Shown: positions 27,848 to 36,312 of the stretch, one piece after another
Position numbering within the stretch: position 1 is the stretch's first letter
Layout of the letters: every line of letters starts with the position of its first letter
Assembly (NCBI GenBank): GCA_030681475.1
Contig: JAUXWT010000096.1
Span: 37,913-101,912 of the forward strand
Reading direction: 5' to 3'
Source of the DNA: Bacteroidales bacterium
GTDB lineage: Bacteria; Bacteroidota; Bacteroidia; Bacteroidales; FEN-979
DNA: 64,000 nucleotides
Position numbers and translations under genes: made by a program
The notes under the pieces: model-generated
What the model was told of the DNA's origin: nothing
Database searches by the model: none
What the model saw: only the letters and a program-made list of their open reading frames with translations

Positions 27848-28618
27848 ATGAATTTGTTTACGCGTCAGTTTGGAGCCGGTCAACCGGTGATTATTTTGCA
27901 TGGCCTGTTCGGCCTTTCAGATAATTGGGTTACGTTTGGGCGTCAGCTTGGTCAGAATTATTCTGTGTACATTCCCGATTTACGCAATCACGGCCGGTCG
28001 CCACACAGCAAAGTGTTTGATTTTCCATCGCTGGAAAATGATATCCTGGAGATGATCGAATTAAACGGGCTGGAGAACATTTTTCTGATCGGCCATTCGC
28101 TGGGTGGCAAAACGGCCATGTTGTTAGCCCTTCATCACCCGGATCTTGTTAAAAAGCTTGTCATTGTAGATATTTCGATGCGAAAATTCGCCCCCGATGA
28201 AGAACATCAGCAATTGCTGAACGCCATGACCGCAGTCGACTTTAGTGCAGCCGGTTCAAGAAGCGATGTGGAAAAGCAGTTGATTGCAAAAATAAAAAGT
28301 ACGAAAATCCGCCAATTTCTCATGAAAAATGTTTACTGGCGCGACCGGTACAGCCTTGATTGGCGGCTTAACCTTCAGGCAATCAATGATAATCTTTTAT
28401 CAATTTTCGAAGAAATAGATGTTCAGGGGAGCTATGGGGGACCTGTATTATTCATACGCGGCGGATCTTCAGATTATATCCGGGATGCTGATCTCGCAGA
28501 CATCAAAGCGAAGTTCCCGCTGTCTGGGGTGAATACCATTGCAAATGCTTCACATTGGATTCACGCTGATGCTCCCGGGGAATTCTATAGCCTTGTGAAA
28601 AATTTCCTGGACAAGTGA
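27848..28618 (+). CDS. Alpha/beta hydrolase (YbfF-like esterase)
   Basis: 256 aa from ATG 27848; an in-frame ATG at 27827 is an alternative. 'VIILHGLFGLSDNW' gives the oxyanion region, 'IGHSLGGKTAM' the nucleophile Ser elbow, and 'NASHWIHADAP' the catalytic His. This combination fits the YbfF-type acyl esterases. The substrate is not known. It stands alone, divergent from kamA and convergent on the LiaF-like gene. Confidence 0.88.
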   Translation: MNLFTRQFGAGQPVIILHGLFGLSDNWVTFGRQLGQNYSVYIPDLRNHGRSPHSKVFDFPSLENDILEMIELNGLENIFLIGHSLGGKTAMLLALHHPDLVKKLVIVDISMRKFAPDEEHQQLLNAMTAVDFSAAGSRSDVEKQLIAKIKSTKIRQFLMKNVYWRDRYSLDWRLNLQAINDNLLSIFEEIDVQGSYGGPVLFIRGGSSDYIRDADLADIKAKFPLSGVNTIANASHWIHADAPGEFYSLVKNFLDK

Positions 28619-28641
28619 TGTGATATATTGCAGCAGAAGTT

Positions 28642-29574
28642 TTAATAACGGGTTATTTCAATCTTTGAAATGGCGGTTTTGATCGTCAGGAAAATTTTAT
28701 TTTTTCCGGTTGCGAAATTGTCGGTCTGGTATATTCCCTCTCCTTTTTTTGTAAAGCCTTCAAACTCCTTGCTGATCATAAAGGACTCAGATTTAATCTG
28801 GCATCCCGATTCTTTAGGAATCTCCACTTTTATCGAAGAAGCGCCGGCGTTGAAGGTCATGACTGTGAGCGGGTTCTTGTCGCCAATTTTTATATCTATT
28901 GACGAAGCGCCTGCATCAATGGTTGTTGTATCTATTTTATAATCCCTGAGATCCATGTGTATCTCAGCCGCACCAATATCAAAATCAAGGTTCCAGGAAG
29001 GTTTTTCACTGAGTTTGATCTCAACCTTGTTCTCACTGACTGAATGCCTGATTCTCGACTTCTCAAGTGTAAGATTGATACGTTTCCGGCCATCTTCGTT
29101 GGTCGTTGTGAGCGAATAATTTCCAATATCGCCAGATTTCTCGAAAGTGAGGAACTCCGAGGTCACACCTTGCAGAAAAAAATTGCCAGCGGCAGCATCA
29201 AGCTTCAACTCGCCTTTTATGGTAAGTGAATCAAAGGGCACACTCAGGTTCTGAGGCTGATAATTATATGTATTTGACTCATCTTCTTCCCAATCCATGT
29301 TGTTAAAACCACGGAAGTTGTGGAACTTGAACCACGAAGATCGTTCAGAAATCCGGTTGAAAAAAATGACGGTTAGCCCGAGAACCGCGATAAGGGCGGT
29401 GATTTTAACCCCATCCCTGATAGGTAAAATTGAGATACCCCAAAGGATCAGGATCAAAGGCCACAGACTCCACAGGGTACGAAAACCAAATTCCAACACC
29501 CCGAAATTATTCAGCATAAACAGGATCCCGATGGCGATCAGGATAAATGCCCAAAATACATGACGATATTTCAT
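28642..29574 (-). CDS. LiaI/LiaF-like membrane protein with toast-rack beta domain
   Basis: 310 aa. Four hydrophobic segments span residues about 6-70 (FWAFILIAIGILFMLNNFGV, the LiaI-LiaF-like TM motif), followed by an Asp/Asn-rich linker and a C-terminal beta-repeat domain of the toast-rack/DUF2154 kind with repeated 'DAGASSIDIKIG' and 'NAGASSIKVEI' turns. Related proteins sense cell-envelope stress. It is downstream of the PspC gene by 12 nt, probably in one operon. Confidence 0.82.
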   Translation of the reverse strand: MKYRHVFWAFILIAIGILFMLNNFGVLEFGFRTLWSLWPLILILWGISILPIRDGVKITALIAVLGLTVIFFNRISERSSWFKFHNFRGFNNMDWEEDESNTYNYQPQNLSVPFDSLTIKGELKLDAAAGNFFLQGVTSEFLTFEKSGDIGNYSLTTTNEDGRKRINLTLEKSRIRHSVSENKVEIKLSEKPSWNLDFDIGAAEIHMDLRDYKIDTTTIDAGASSIDIKIGDKNPLTVMTFNAGASSIKVEIPKESGCQIKSESFMISKEFEGFTKKGEGIYQTDNFATGKNKIFLTIKTAISKIEITRY

Positions 29575-29586
29575 TGGTACAATGTT

Positions 29587-30111
29587 TTAGTATTGGTTTG
29601 TATTGCGGTTTCGTTTTGTGACTGCATTGATAAGCAGCCCAAACCCAACTACGATAAGGATAACCGGCCAAAGGTCTTCGAAATTGATTTGCGGGATAAG
29701 TTCTTCAGCCAGGAATAGCGCCCCCAGTGTAATCAACACCAGGCCGCCGATCAAGCTGCCTTTATTTCGCTTACTATCTTTTTCCTTTGGAATAGTTGAA
29801 TATGTTTGTCCTGATTTAGGGGCGTCGGAGTTATAACCGATAGGCTCTTTTGTGAAATCGGAAGAGCCGGAGTTGTCCGGCTGAAAGTCCGGATTTGGTT
29901 GTTTCTCAGAGGGATAGACCCTCACAGGATTTTCCGGTGTAACAATCCAGAGTACCAGATAGATCAGAAAACCTCCACCACCTGCAAAGGTGAGTATGAC
30001 AAATGCCAGGCGGACTAGCAATGGGTCCATGACAAAATATTCAGCAAGGCCGCCTGCAACACCGGCAAATTTGCGATCAGTCAGGCTGCGATATAAACGT
30101 TTTGGTTCCAT
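29587..30111 (-). CDS. PspC-domain membrane protein
   Basis: 174 aa. The N-terminal PspC domain reads 'RLYRSLTDRKFAGVAGGLAEYF' and continues into a membrane segment with 'GGGGFLIYLVLWIVTP'. A low-complexity polar linker leads to a LiaI-like pair of membrane segments (LIGGLVLITLGALFLAEELIP). PspC proteins respond to membrane stress. It pairs with the LiaF-like gene. Confidence 0.9.
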   Translation of the reverse strand: MEPKRLYRSLTDRKFAGVAGGLAEYFVMDPLLVRLAFVILTFAGGGGFLIYLVLWIVTPENPVRVYPSEKQPNPDFQPDNSGSSDFTKEPIGYNSDAPKSGQTYSTIPKEKDSKRNKGSLIGGLVLITLGALFLAEELIPQINFEDLWPVILIVVGFGLLINAVTKRNRNTNQY

Positions 30112-30184
30112 ATTTATGATTATTAGGGTGGTTACGCGGTTTAGACGGCATTACAATGAATTGGTTACAAAAGAAACCAGCCAA

Positions 30185-31018
30185 CTACCCGGCCAGTTCT
30201 TGTTTTTTACGGTATATTCGTGAAGATATGGCGAGGCTAAATTCAAACAAGGTATATAATGGAATTGCAACGACAAGCTGACTGAATATATCAGGGCTGG
30301 GGGTAATGATTCCGGCAATGACCAGGATGCCGACCATGGTATGTTTCCTGTACTTCCGCAGATGTTTTGGGGTAATAATGCCGATCTTCGTCAGAAAAAG
30401 GATTAATACAGGCAGCTCAAATAAAAGACCCATAAGCAGGGTCATCAGCGTGATCGAACTAACGTATGAAGTTAATGCAATCTGGTTAGAAACTGCGGAA
30501 CTCACAGCATATCCACCGAGAAAGTTGATCATCAGTGGAGCAACTATAAAGTAACTGAAAAGGACACCCATAATGAATAACAATGAAATTACAGTTACTG
30601 CTCCCCTTGAACTCCTGATCTCCTTTTCATTCAAGCCGGGTTTGATGAACCGCCAGAGTTCCCAAAGTATATAGGGCAGGGCAATGATAAGCCCTGCCAC
30701 CAGCGAAATGTTCATGTGTGATGTAAATTGTCCTGCAAGGTTGATATTTATGAGTTGAAATTTCGACGGATCGATGCACAACGAAGGCATGGAAAGCCAT
30801 TCCCCGAGCCAGCAGAATGCCCGGTATGTTATGAAAGACTTTGACTTCGGGGCAAGAATGATGTCATCGAACAGTACCTCCTTGAATACAAATGCAACAA
30901 TTGAGGTGATCAGTATGGCGATGAGAATCTTCCAGAGCGTTCCGCGCAATTCATCAAGATGCTCCCAAAAGGTCATCTCCTTCGCTTCCTCGGGTTCAAC
31001 ATCATTTTTTTGTTTCAT
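30185..31018 (-). CDS. tatC: Sec-independent (twin-arginine) translocase subunit TatC
   Basis: 277 aa with six hydrophobic segments. It has the TatC signature 'MTFWEHLDELRGTLWK' at the N-terminus, the conserved 'KPGLNEKE' cytoplasmic loop and the 'PELPVLILFL'-like fourth segment (FELPVLILFLTKIGII). TatC binds twin-arginine signal peptides. No tatA/B gene is adjacent in this window. Confidence 0.95.
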   Translation of the reverse strand: MKQKNDVEPEEAKEMTFWEHLDELRGTLWKILIAILITSIVAFVFKEVLFDDIILAPKSKSFITYRAFCWLGEWLSMPSLCIDPSKFQLININLAGQFTSHMNISLVAGLIIALPYILWELWRFIKPGLNEKEIRSSRGAVTVISLLFIMGVLFSYFIVAPLMINFLGGYAVSSAVSNQIALTSYVSSITLMTLLMGLLFELPVLILFLTKIGIITPKHLRKYRKHTMVGILVIAGIITPSPDIFSQLVVAIPLYTLFEFSLAISSRIYRKKQELAG

Positions 31019-31046
31019 CTCTTCACTGTTTGATTAAAATTCAAAG

Positions 31047-31054
31047 CAAAGGTA
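31047..31054 (-). promoter_or_regulatory. -7 box (TACCTTTG) for tatC
   Basis: Exact match on the minus strand, 28 nt from the tatC ATG. Confidence 0.4.
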
Positions 31055-31101
31055 TTGATAAAAAAAAATCATCCTGACGTTTAGATGAAGGATTAACTTC
31101 G

Positions 31102-31109
31102 TATATTTG
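31102..31109 (+). promoter_or_regulatory. -7 box (TATATTTG) for the small Lys-rich protein gene
   Basis: Exact match on the plus strand, 16 nt from the ATG; divergent from the tatC box. Confidence 0.4.
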
Positions 31110-31125
31110 AATAAACAAATTTATC

Positions 31126-31389
31126 ATGGCCGAACAACGTGAAATTATACTTGAACAGATGCTCAAAGTATTAAAGGATATTGAGACCAACACCTGCGAT
31201 AAACTATTCTTCCCGGATACCAATTTACTGGAAAAGAAAATCGATCATATCATCGAGCAGCATGAGAAGGAGATCGAACTGCTGAAAGTCCTTTGCCACG
31301 ATCGTTGTACCTGCAAGAAGAGCAAAGCCAAAAAGGAGAAGAAAGAAAAGAAAGAGAAGAAAGAAAAAAAGACCAGGAATCGCAGTTAA
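31126..31389 (+). CDS. Small hypothetical protein with Lys/Glu-repeat tail
   Basis: 87 aa. The first 60 residues form a predicted acidic amphipathic helix region with two Cys (HDRCTC). The last 25 residues are a KKEK repeat encoded by GAGAAGAAAGAAA repeats. I recognise no family. Own promoter box and proper start; ends 2 nt from the converging cysteine synthase gene. Confidence 0.6.
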   Translation: MAEQREIILEQMLKVLKDIETNTCDKLFFPDTNLLEKKIDHIIEQHEKEIELLKVLCHDRCTCKKSKAKKEKKEKKEKKEKKTRNRS

Positions 31390-31391
31390 AT

Positions 31392-32504
31392 TTATTCTTT
31401 TTTACACTTATTCATATTCAACGGAAAATCCACCTTCCTCATATCACAGTTATTTGTTTCACAGCAGGTATCGCAAACGCGTTTGAATACTTTATAGCCG
31501 GTAAGTTCAATATGCCTTGATTCATAGTCGTCTCTCAGCGGTTCTTCCCGCATGAGGTCGGTACTGAGATATTTTTTATTGCAGTCGGCAAAAACGGTCA
31601 CCACTGCGGCATCGGGACCGAGTTCGTTTTGGATTTGCAGGGCGCCAAGGAAATTCGCTCCCGAGGAGATTCCTACAGCAAGTCCCAACTGACTTGCCAG
31701 TTTCTGAGCAAGGATAATTGAGTCGCCATCGTGAACGGAAACAATCCTGTTGAGTTGATCGAATTTGACGATTTCAGGGATAAACTCATCACTTATGCCT
31801 TGTATTCGGTGAGAACCTACCTTATAACCTGTCGACATTGTTGGTGATTCCGCCGGTTCAAGCGGATGTATTTTAATGGCAGCATTCAGCGATTTCAAGA
31901 AACGGCCAACGCCCATAACCGTGCCACCGGTTCCCACGCCGGCCACAAAGGCATCCGGTGTAATTCCCTGATAACCTAGCTGGTACCATATTTCCGGCCC
32001 GGTTGTTTTCTCATGTGTCTCTGCATTAGCTTCGTTTGAAAACTGCCGGGGAAGAAAAATATCAGTTTCCCTGGCCGCAATCTCCTCCGACATCCGGATG
32101 CTACCGAGAAAACCACCCTGTTCTTTTGAAACCGGAATGATTTGTGCTCCAAGGCTTTTAATGATGTCGACACGCTCCTTGCTCATCCAGTCTGGCATAA
32201 TAATGCGTACTTTATGCCCAAGCGCCTTTCCGATGGCTGAAAAAGCGATTCCGGTATTGCCGCTTGTCGCCTCAACAATTGTATCACCAGGTTTGATAAG
32301 GTTGTCGACATAAGCCCGTTCGAGAATATACAACGCCATCCGGTCTTTGATGCTGCCGGTTACATTGTAGTGTTCAGACTTGGCGTAAATTATTCTTTTT
32401 TTGCCTTTGTATCTGAAGTAAATTGCAACCATGGGTGAGTTCCCGATAAGCCGCCATAAATCGATGAAACGAAGTTTAAATTGATTGTCAATACTGGGAT
32501 TCAT
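31392..32504 (-). CDS. Cysteine synthase-family PLP enzyme with Cys-rich C-terminal tail
   Basis: 370 aa, about 60 longer than typical CysK. PLP Lys lies in '[11 protein letters not shown]', the substrate loop is '[12 protein letters not shown]', and the glycine-rich phosphate loop is '[12 protein letters not shown]'. It probably joins sulfide (or another nucleophile) to an activated serine. The extra C-terminal segment contains '[11 protein letters not shown]' and a final Cys, not part of CysK; it may bind metal or carry sulfur. It ends the sulfur-gene run; a 123-nt gap and a TATTTTTG box at 32549-32542 suggest it may also be transcribed alone. Confidence 0.88.
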   Translation of the reverse strand: MNPSIDNQFKLRFIDLWRLIGNSPMVAIYFRYKGKKRIIYAKSEHYNVTGSIKDRMALYILERAYVDNLIKPGDTIVEATSGNTGIAFSAIGKALGHKVRIIMPDWMSKERVDIIKSLGAQIIPVSKEQGGFLGSIRMSEEIAARETDIFLPRQFSNEANAETHEKTTGPEIWYQLGYQGITPDAFVAGVGTGGTVMGVGRFLKSLNAAIKIHPLEPAESPTMSTGYKVGSHRIQGISDEFIPEIVKFDQLNRIVSVHDGDSIILAQKLASQLGLAVGISSGANFLGALQIQNELGPDAAVVTVFADCNKKYLSTDLMREEPLRDDYESRHIELTGYKVFKRVCDTCCETNNCDMRKVDFPLNMNKCKKE

Positions 32505-32627
32505 GATAACTATTTTGGTACCGGAATTTAAACATGAGCGTTTAACGGATACAAAAATAGAAAAATCAGGCTAGAAAATACTTCATCAATAAACCTTGCA
32601 GATAAAATGTGCCGGAAAATGAAAGAC

Positions 32628-34103
32628 TTACTTCGGTTTCCCCAGGTTAAACCATGCATCAATTCTGCCATTATGGGTTGTTCCCATGTTATGCCTGAAC
32701 TCATTGGTATGCCTGTCATAAGTGTAGTCCGTTTCCCAGATCTCATGATTTTTTACTATCTTTTCAATGGCATCCAGGATAAATGCCAGCTCTGAGTCTT
32801 TCATCGTAGGGTGAAGTGACAGTCTGACCCAACCTGGTTTTTCGGACAAATCGCCTGTATTGATCTTGTCTGTTATTTTTTTTGATTTATCGTGGCTGAC
32901 ATCAAGCAAATAGTGGCCATAGGTTCCGGCACAGGCACAACCTCCCCGTACCTGTATCCCGAAACGATCGCTCAATAACTGCACGATCAGGTTGTAGTGG
33001 ATCTTATCGGCATAAAACGAAATGATGCCCAACCGGTCAGTTATCTTTTCTGCGAGGATATGAATTCCAGGAATCTTTTGCAGTTTATTGAATGCTTTAC
33101 CGACCAGTTCTTTTTCGCGTGCTTGCATCATTTGAACGCCCATCTGTTCTTTAAGCTCAATAGCGAGGGCCGTCTTGATTGCCTGTAAAAAACCGGGCGT
33201 GCCGCCGTCTTCACGTACTTCAATATCATCAATAAACTTGTACTCACCCCAGGCATTGGTCCAGTCAACTGTTCCGCCACCGGGTTGATCAGGGACTTTG
33301 CTGTGGTAAAGAGATGAGTCGAATATAAGCACGCCAGAAGAGCCGGGGCCTCCTAAAAATTTATGTGGCGAGAACATCACTGCATCCAGTTTCTCCAAAG
33401 GGTTTTCCGGATGCATGTTGATAGACTCATAAGGAGCCGATGCTGCGAAGTCAATAAATGCCAGTCCGCCGTATTGATGCATCAGATTCGCCATTTGATG
33501 ATAAGGGGTGTGGATTCCGGTCACGTTTGAACAAGCTGTAAATGATCCGATCTTGTGTTTCCTGTCCGGATATTTTTGCAAAGCCTTTTCCAGGTTTTCC
33601 AGGCTAACCAGCAGGTCGGAGCCCGGTTCAATAACCACAACGTCAGCAGCCGTTTCGTACCACGACGTATGATTCGAATGATGTTCCATATGCGTAATAA
33701 ACACCACCGGGCGGTCGATCTCTTTCAGACACGGATGACCGGCAACATCCCCACACGTTTTCAACCCGAGAATGCGCTGAAACTTCACAATGGCTGCGGT
33801 CATGCCAAAACCGGTCGTAATGATCACATCGTTTGGCCCGGCATTCACATGGTCTTTGATACGTTGTTGTGCCCTGTGATAGGCTTTGGTCATCAATCGC
33901 CCGTTTTCACTGGTTTCGGTGTGTGTATTCCCAATAAAAGGGCCAATCGATTTGGTTATGGTATCCTCAATCGGACGGAATAAACGTCCACTGGCAATCC
34001 AATCGGCATAAACCATTTTTTTTCGCCCAAAGGGCGAATGGTAATGCTGATTTTGTCCGATAATATGTTTGCGGAATTTATTAAAATAACTTTCTGTACT
34101 CAT
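32628..34103 (-). CDS. Class-V aminotransferase / cysteine desulfurase-like PLP enzyme
   Basis: 491 aa. The aminotransferase class V core has 'GNTHTETSENGRLMT', the PLP-lysine in 'FSPHKFLGGPGSSG', and a Cys-rich loop 'RGGCACAGTYGH' where SufS-type desulfurases carry the catalytic Cys. It is longer than SufS (about 410 aa). Most likely it removes sulfur from cysteine or a related thiol compound; the true substrate is not shown. It starts 16 nt after the NifX-like gene, so the two are probably co-transcribed. Confidence 0.83.
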   Translation of the reverse strand: MSTESYFNKFRKHIIGQNQHYHSPFGRKKMVYADWIASGRLFRPIEDTITKSIGPFIGNTHTETSENGRLMTKAYHRAQQRIKDHVNAGPNDVIITTGFGMTAAIVKFQRILGLKTCGDVAGHPCLKEIDRPVVFITHMEHHSNHTSWYETAADVVVIEPGSDLLVSLENLEKALQKYPDRKHKIGSFTACSNVTGIHTPYHQMANLMHQYGGLAFIDFAASAPYESINMHPENPLEKLDAVMFSPHKFLGGPGSSGVLIFDSSLYHSKVPDQPGGGTVDWTNAWGEYKFIDDIEVREDGGTPGFLQAIKTALAIELKEQMGVQMMQAREKELVGKAFNKLQKIPGIHILAEKITDRLGIISFYADKIHYNLIVQLLSDRFGIQVRGGCACAGTYGHYLLDVSHDKSKKITDKINTGDLSEKPGWVRLSLHPTMKDSELAFILDAIEKIVKNHEIWETDYTYDRHTNEFRHNMGTTHNGRIDAWFNLGKPK

Positions 34104-34119
34104 AAAGAGGGGATTGCTG

Positions 34120-34461
34120 TCAGGGGCAGCAACAAGTGTTGGCCCCTTTACGCAGTGTATTATTCAGGTATTGAATATAGGCATTGGTAATAATTGATTC
34201 GCGGGTATGGACAATTTCCGTTTTTTGCCCTGAGACGAGTTTTTCCAAACCAGACTTGATATTATTTACCATAACAACCTGGCAATCAGTGATCGGATAG
34301 AGAAGTCCATCGGGTGAACAAAGAATGTCGCTGAGCTTGTTCCATCTCATCTCTTCCTGAATAATTTCGCCCAGTTCAATGGTCAGGACAAGAAAACCCC
34401 TGGCTTGTCCGAAATCAGAACTGATGGTCAGTCCATCATTTGTCGGGATCGCCATTTTCAT
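34120..34461 (-). CDS. NifX/NifB-family (dinitrogenase Fe-Mo cofactor-type) small protein
   Basis: 113 aa. It begins with 'MKMAIPTNDGLTISSDFGQARGF', the start of the PF02579 fold, and has 'ILCSPDGLLYPITDCQVVMV'. The C-terminus is a CCCP tail. Family members bind Fe-S or Fe-Mo clusters, and many occur outside nitrogen fixation; no nif genes are nearby. Its promoter box is at 34519-34512 with a CRP/FNR-like palindrome further upstream. Confidence 0.82.
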   Translation of the reverse strand: MKMAIPTNDGLTISSDFGQARGFLVLTIELGEIIQEEMRWNKLSDILCSPDGLLYPITDCQVVMVNNIKSGLEKLVSGQKTEIVHTRESIITNAYIQYLNNTLRKGANTCCCP

Positions 34462-34511
34462 AACACGCAGCTTCTGTAAAACCTGTTAAATCAGTTGGAT
34501 TGTTGGTCATA

Positions 34512-34519
34512 CAAAGGTA
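34512..34519 (-). promoter_or_regulatory. -7 box (TACCTTTG) for the NifX-like gene
   Basis: Exact minus-strand TAnnTTTG, 50 nt from the ATG. No clear -33 element, which is compatible with activator dependence. Confidence 0.45.
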
Positions 34520-34638
34520 CTACGTACTTTTTACCGATAAGATTGAATTATTGTGATTGTTTATACAAACGGAAGTGATAACCCTCCTAAATGAAAATGA
34601 TAACGAACGCTATATCGGGTGATTTACACCACAGTTAC

Positions 34639-34656
34639 TTGTGATAAGTATCACAA
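34639..34656. promoter_or_regulatory. CRP/FNR-family operator-like palindrome
   Basis: TTGTGATAAGTATCACAA is a perfect 8-bp dyad around AG. It matches the TGTGA-N6-TCACA consensus of CRP/FNR regulators. It sits in the gap between the DsrE2 gene and the NifX-like gene, about 130 nt upstream of the latter's -7 box. A further GTGATA half-site follows at 34661. Confidence 0.6.
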
Positions 34657-34732
34657 CATGGTGATACCTTATTACTATGCCAAATTAAATCGACAACAGA
34701 AAAAACAAGGTAGTCAGGATCGAACCAACCGA

Positions 34733-35233
34733 TCAGGTAAAGATGATCTGTGTTTGCAGTCCGCCGCATTTTTCATAGAACTGGCCAATTGTCAGCACAT
34801 CCTTCACCCCTTCCCACAAATCATCCTTCTTCAGTTTGAACATATCCATGGCCAATTTACAGGCGTAAACTTCTCCGCCACCTGCTTCGATCATTTCAAG
34901 AAATTCTTTGACCGGCGGGATGTCCAGTTTGTCCATCTGACTGCGCATCATGGCCGACACCCCAGCTTCCACTCCCGGAATGATACCAAGCAAAGTTGGG
35001 AAAGGCAGTCCGCCCGGCATGCGCATGGCCGGATTGCCAACAACACCGGTATGCAGGCTGTTCATGGTTTTCTTTGTGATGGCATCCAGACCAAAGAAGG
35101 TAAAAAACAGTTTTGTTTCAATTCCTTCCATTACGGCTCCGTTGCCCATCACCAATGACGCGTAAACATCTTCGATGGCGCCTTTTGCACAAATGATACA
35201 TACTTTTTTTAAAGGAAATTCTTCGTTTGCCAT
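34733..35233 (-). CDS. DsrE/DsrF/DrsH-family (DsrE2-like) protein
   Basis: 166 aa. It has 'KKVCIICAKGAIEDVYASLVMGNGA' at the N-terminus, a long Gly/Pro/Met-rich segment (GGLPFPTLLGIIPGVEAG), and 'GGGEVYACKLAMDMF' with the conserved Cys in the C-terminal half. Family members carry persulfide sulfur between thiol partners and often act beside DsrC/TusE and SQR proteins, as here. Confidence 0.9.
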   Translation of the reverse strand: MANEEFPLKKVCIICAKGAIEDVYASLVMGNGAVMEGIETKLFFTFFGLDAITKKTMNSLHTGVVGNPAMRMPGGLPFPTLLGIIPGVEAGVSAMMRSQMDKLDIPPVKEFLEMIEAGGGEVYACKLAMDMFKLKKDDLWEGVKDVLTIGQFYEKCGGLQTQIIFT

Positions 35234-35292
35234 ATTATTAAGTTTTTATAGGTGGAAATGGATAGGTGAGCGACTTTAACTGCAATCCAGGT

Positions 35293-35604
35293 TTATACAC
35301 AGGAAGCAGGTTTTGGGATCCCGGCAATTTTTGCTGCCTTTTTCATTGGCGCTCCCGGAAATAAACCATAGAATCCCTTGATATCTGTGATCCCGGAATT
35401 TCCAACCGACCGAATCGTCAGATTTTCACCCTTGATAAATCTTTCCCGGAGGAATTCCAGGACAGCATAATGCCGGTCGGAAAGCTGAATCCCTTCCTCT
35501 TGTGCAACTTCCGATGCCAGTACCCTGGTCCATTGTTCCGGATTTGTAAAGTAACCCTCTTCATTTACCTCGACGGTTACGCCTGCGATAATTTTTTGTG
35601 CCAT
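35293..35604 (-). CDS. TusE/DsrC-family sulfur-relay protein
   Basis: 103 aa. The DsrC fold is clear: 'VNEEGYFTNPEQWTR', 'LSDRHYAVLEFLRERF', and the C-terminal arm ending in Cys-Val. The penultimate Cys (CysA) is present. The second Cys of true DsrC, found in an 'ACRWAGLPKP' context, is Ala here (AAKIAGIPKP), so the protein is of the single-Cys TusE type and cannot form the DsrC trisulfide in sulfite reduction. It probably accepts a persulfide in a relay with the DsrE2-like neighbour. Confidence 0.9.
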   Translation of the reverse strand: MAQKIIAGVTVEVNEEGYFTNPEQWTRVLASEVAQEEGIQLSDRHYAVLEFLRERFIKGENLTIRSVGNSGITDIKGFYGLFPGAPMKKAAKIAGIPKPASCV

Positions 35605-35609
35605 AATTA

Positions 35610-35648
35610 ATTGATTTGAAGATTTGAAAATTTGTTGATTTGAAAATG
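35610..35648. repeat. TTGATTTGAAGATTTG short-unit repeat
   Basis: Reverse-complement form of the TTCAAATC family seen at 12108-12160 and inside nadE; it begins 5 nt upstream of the TusE/DsrC-family start codon. Confidence 0.8.
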
Positions 35649-35667
35649 ATACCCAACTGATTTTTAT

Positions 35668-35726
35668 CCCGTTACCCTGTTACTCTGTAACCCTGTTACC
35701 CTGTTACCCTGTTACCCTGTTACCTG
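35668..35726. repeat. Tandem TTACCCTG repeat overlapping the DUF1641 stop codon
   Basis: About six copies of GTTACCCT. In the antisense reading the tract supplies the last codon and the TAA stop (in AGGTAA) of the DUF1641 gene. Confidence 0.9.
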
Positions 35727-36301
35727 CTATTTCCCTTCTCCGGTTGCATTGCTTGGACAAGCCGCAAAGTATATGACAAGGATCTGCGAACATCCGGAGA
35801 ATTAATTTGTTTCAACAATCCGAAAAGCGATCGGTTGTCGAGTTTTTCATCCATTTTAGTTTCGGCGAGCGCCTTTGATGTACGGCCAAGCGCTGCGATC
35901 ACATCCGGTTGTGTCAGGTTCCTGATAATTTCAAAATATCCCTTCTGGTCGAACTCATTCATTTTATTCACAGCATCAAGTCCCACCTGGTGAAGTATCG
36001 GTGAAATATCCTTCATGAAATCCCTTGCGCTTTCCAGCATTTCGAGCATTTCATAGAAAGTATCAATATTCTGGAGAATTTTTATCAGCAGCATGGGGAT
36101 TCCGCTATGATCAAAATCAACCTGCGATTTATCCAGCATGACCACTGTGTGATGGAAGGCGTCTTTAGCAACAATACTAAGATCAGCTACCAGATCATCG
36201 ACTTTTTCGCGATTTCTTCTCTGTTGTTCGATATTTTCAAGGATCATATCCAGTTTACGGTTGAGTTCACTGATTTGCTCCTGGATGTTGTTTTCTGACA
36301 T
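35720..36301 (-). CDS. DUF1641 protein, partner of the SQR-like flavoprotein
   Basis: 193 aa. Largely alpha-helical, with an N-terminal coiled region (IQEQISELNRKLDMILENIEQQ) and the C-terminal DUF1641 segment 'GLLKQINSPDVRRSLSYTLRLVQAM'. The family is usually encoded next to sulfide:quinone oxidoreductase-like flavoproteins, and here it starts 11 nt after that gene. Its biochemical role is not known. The stop codon lies in a simple repeat. Confidence 0.88.
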   Translation of the reverse strand: MSENNIQEQISELNRKLDMILENIEQQRRNREKVDDLVADLSIVAKDAFHHTVVMLDKSQVDFDHSGIPMLLIKILQNIDTFYEMLEMLESARDFMKDISPILHQVGLDAVNKMNEFDQKGYFEIIRNLTQPDVIAALGRTSKALAETKMDEKLDNRSLFGLLKQINSPDVRRSLSYTLRLVQAMQPEKGNSR

Positions 36302-36312
36302 AGTGTTTTGAA

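Noticed and set aside
34120..34461. NifX-like gene as evidence of nitrogen fixation
   Set aside because: The PF02579 fold is widespread outside nif systems and no nitrogenase genes are present.
34619..35158. A 179-codon plus-strand frame opposite the DsrE2 gene
   Set aside because: Antisense to a clear DsrE-family protein, no promoter box or family features.
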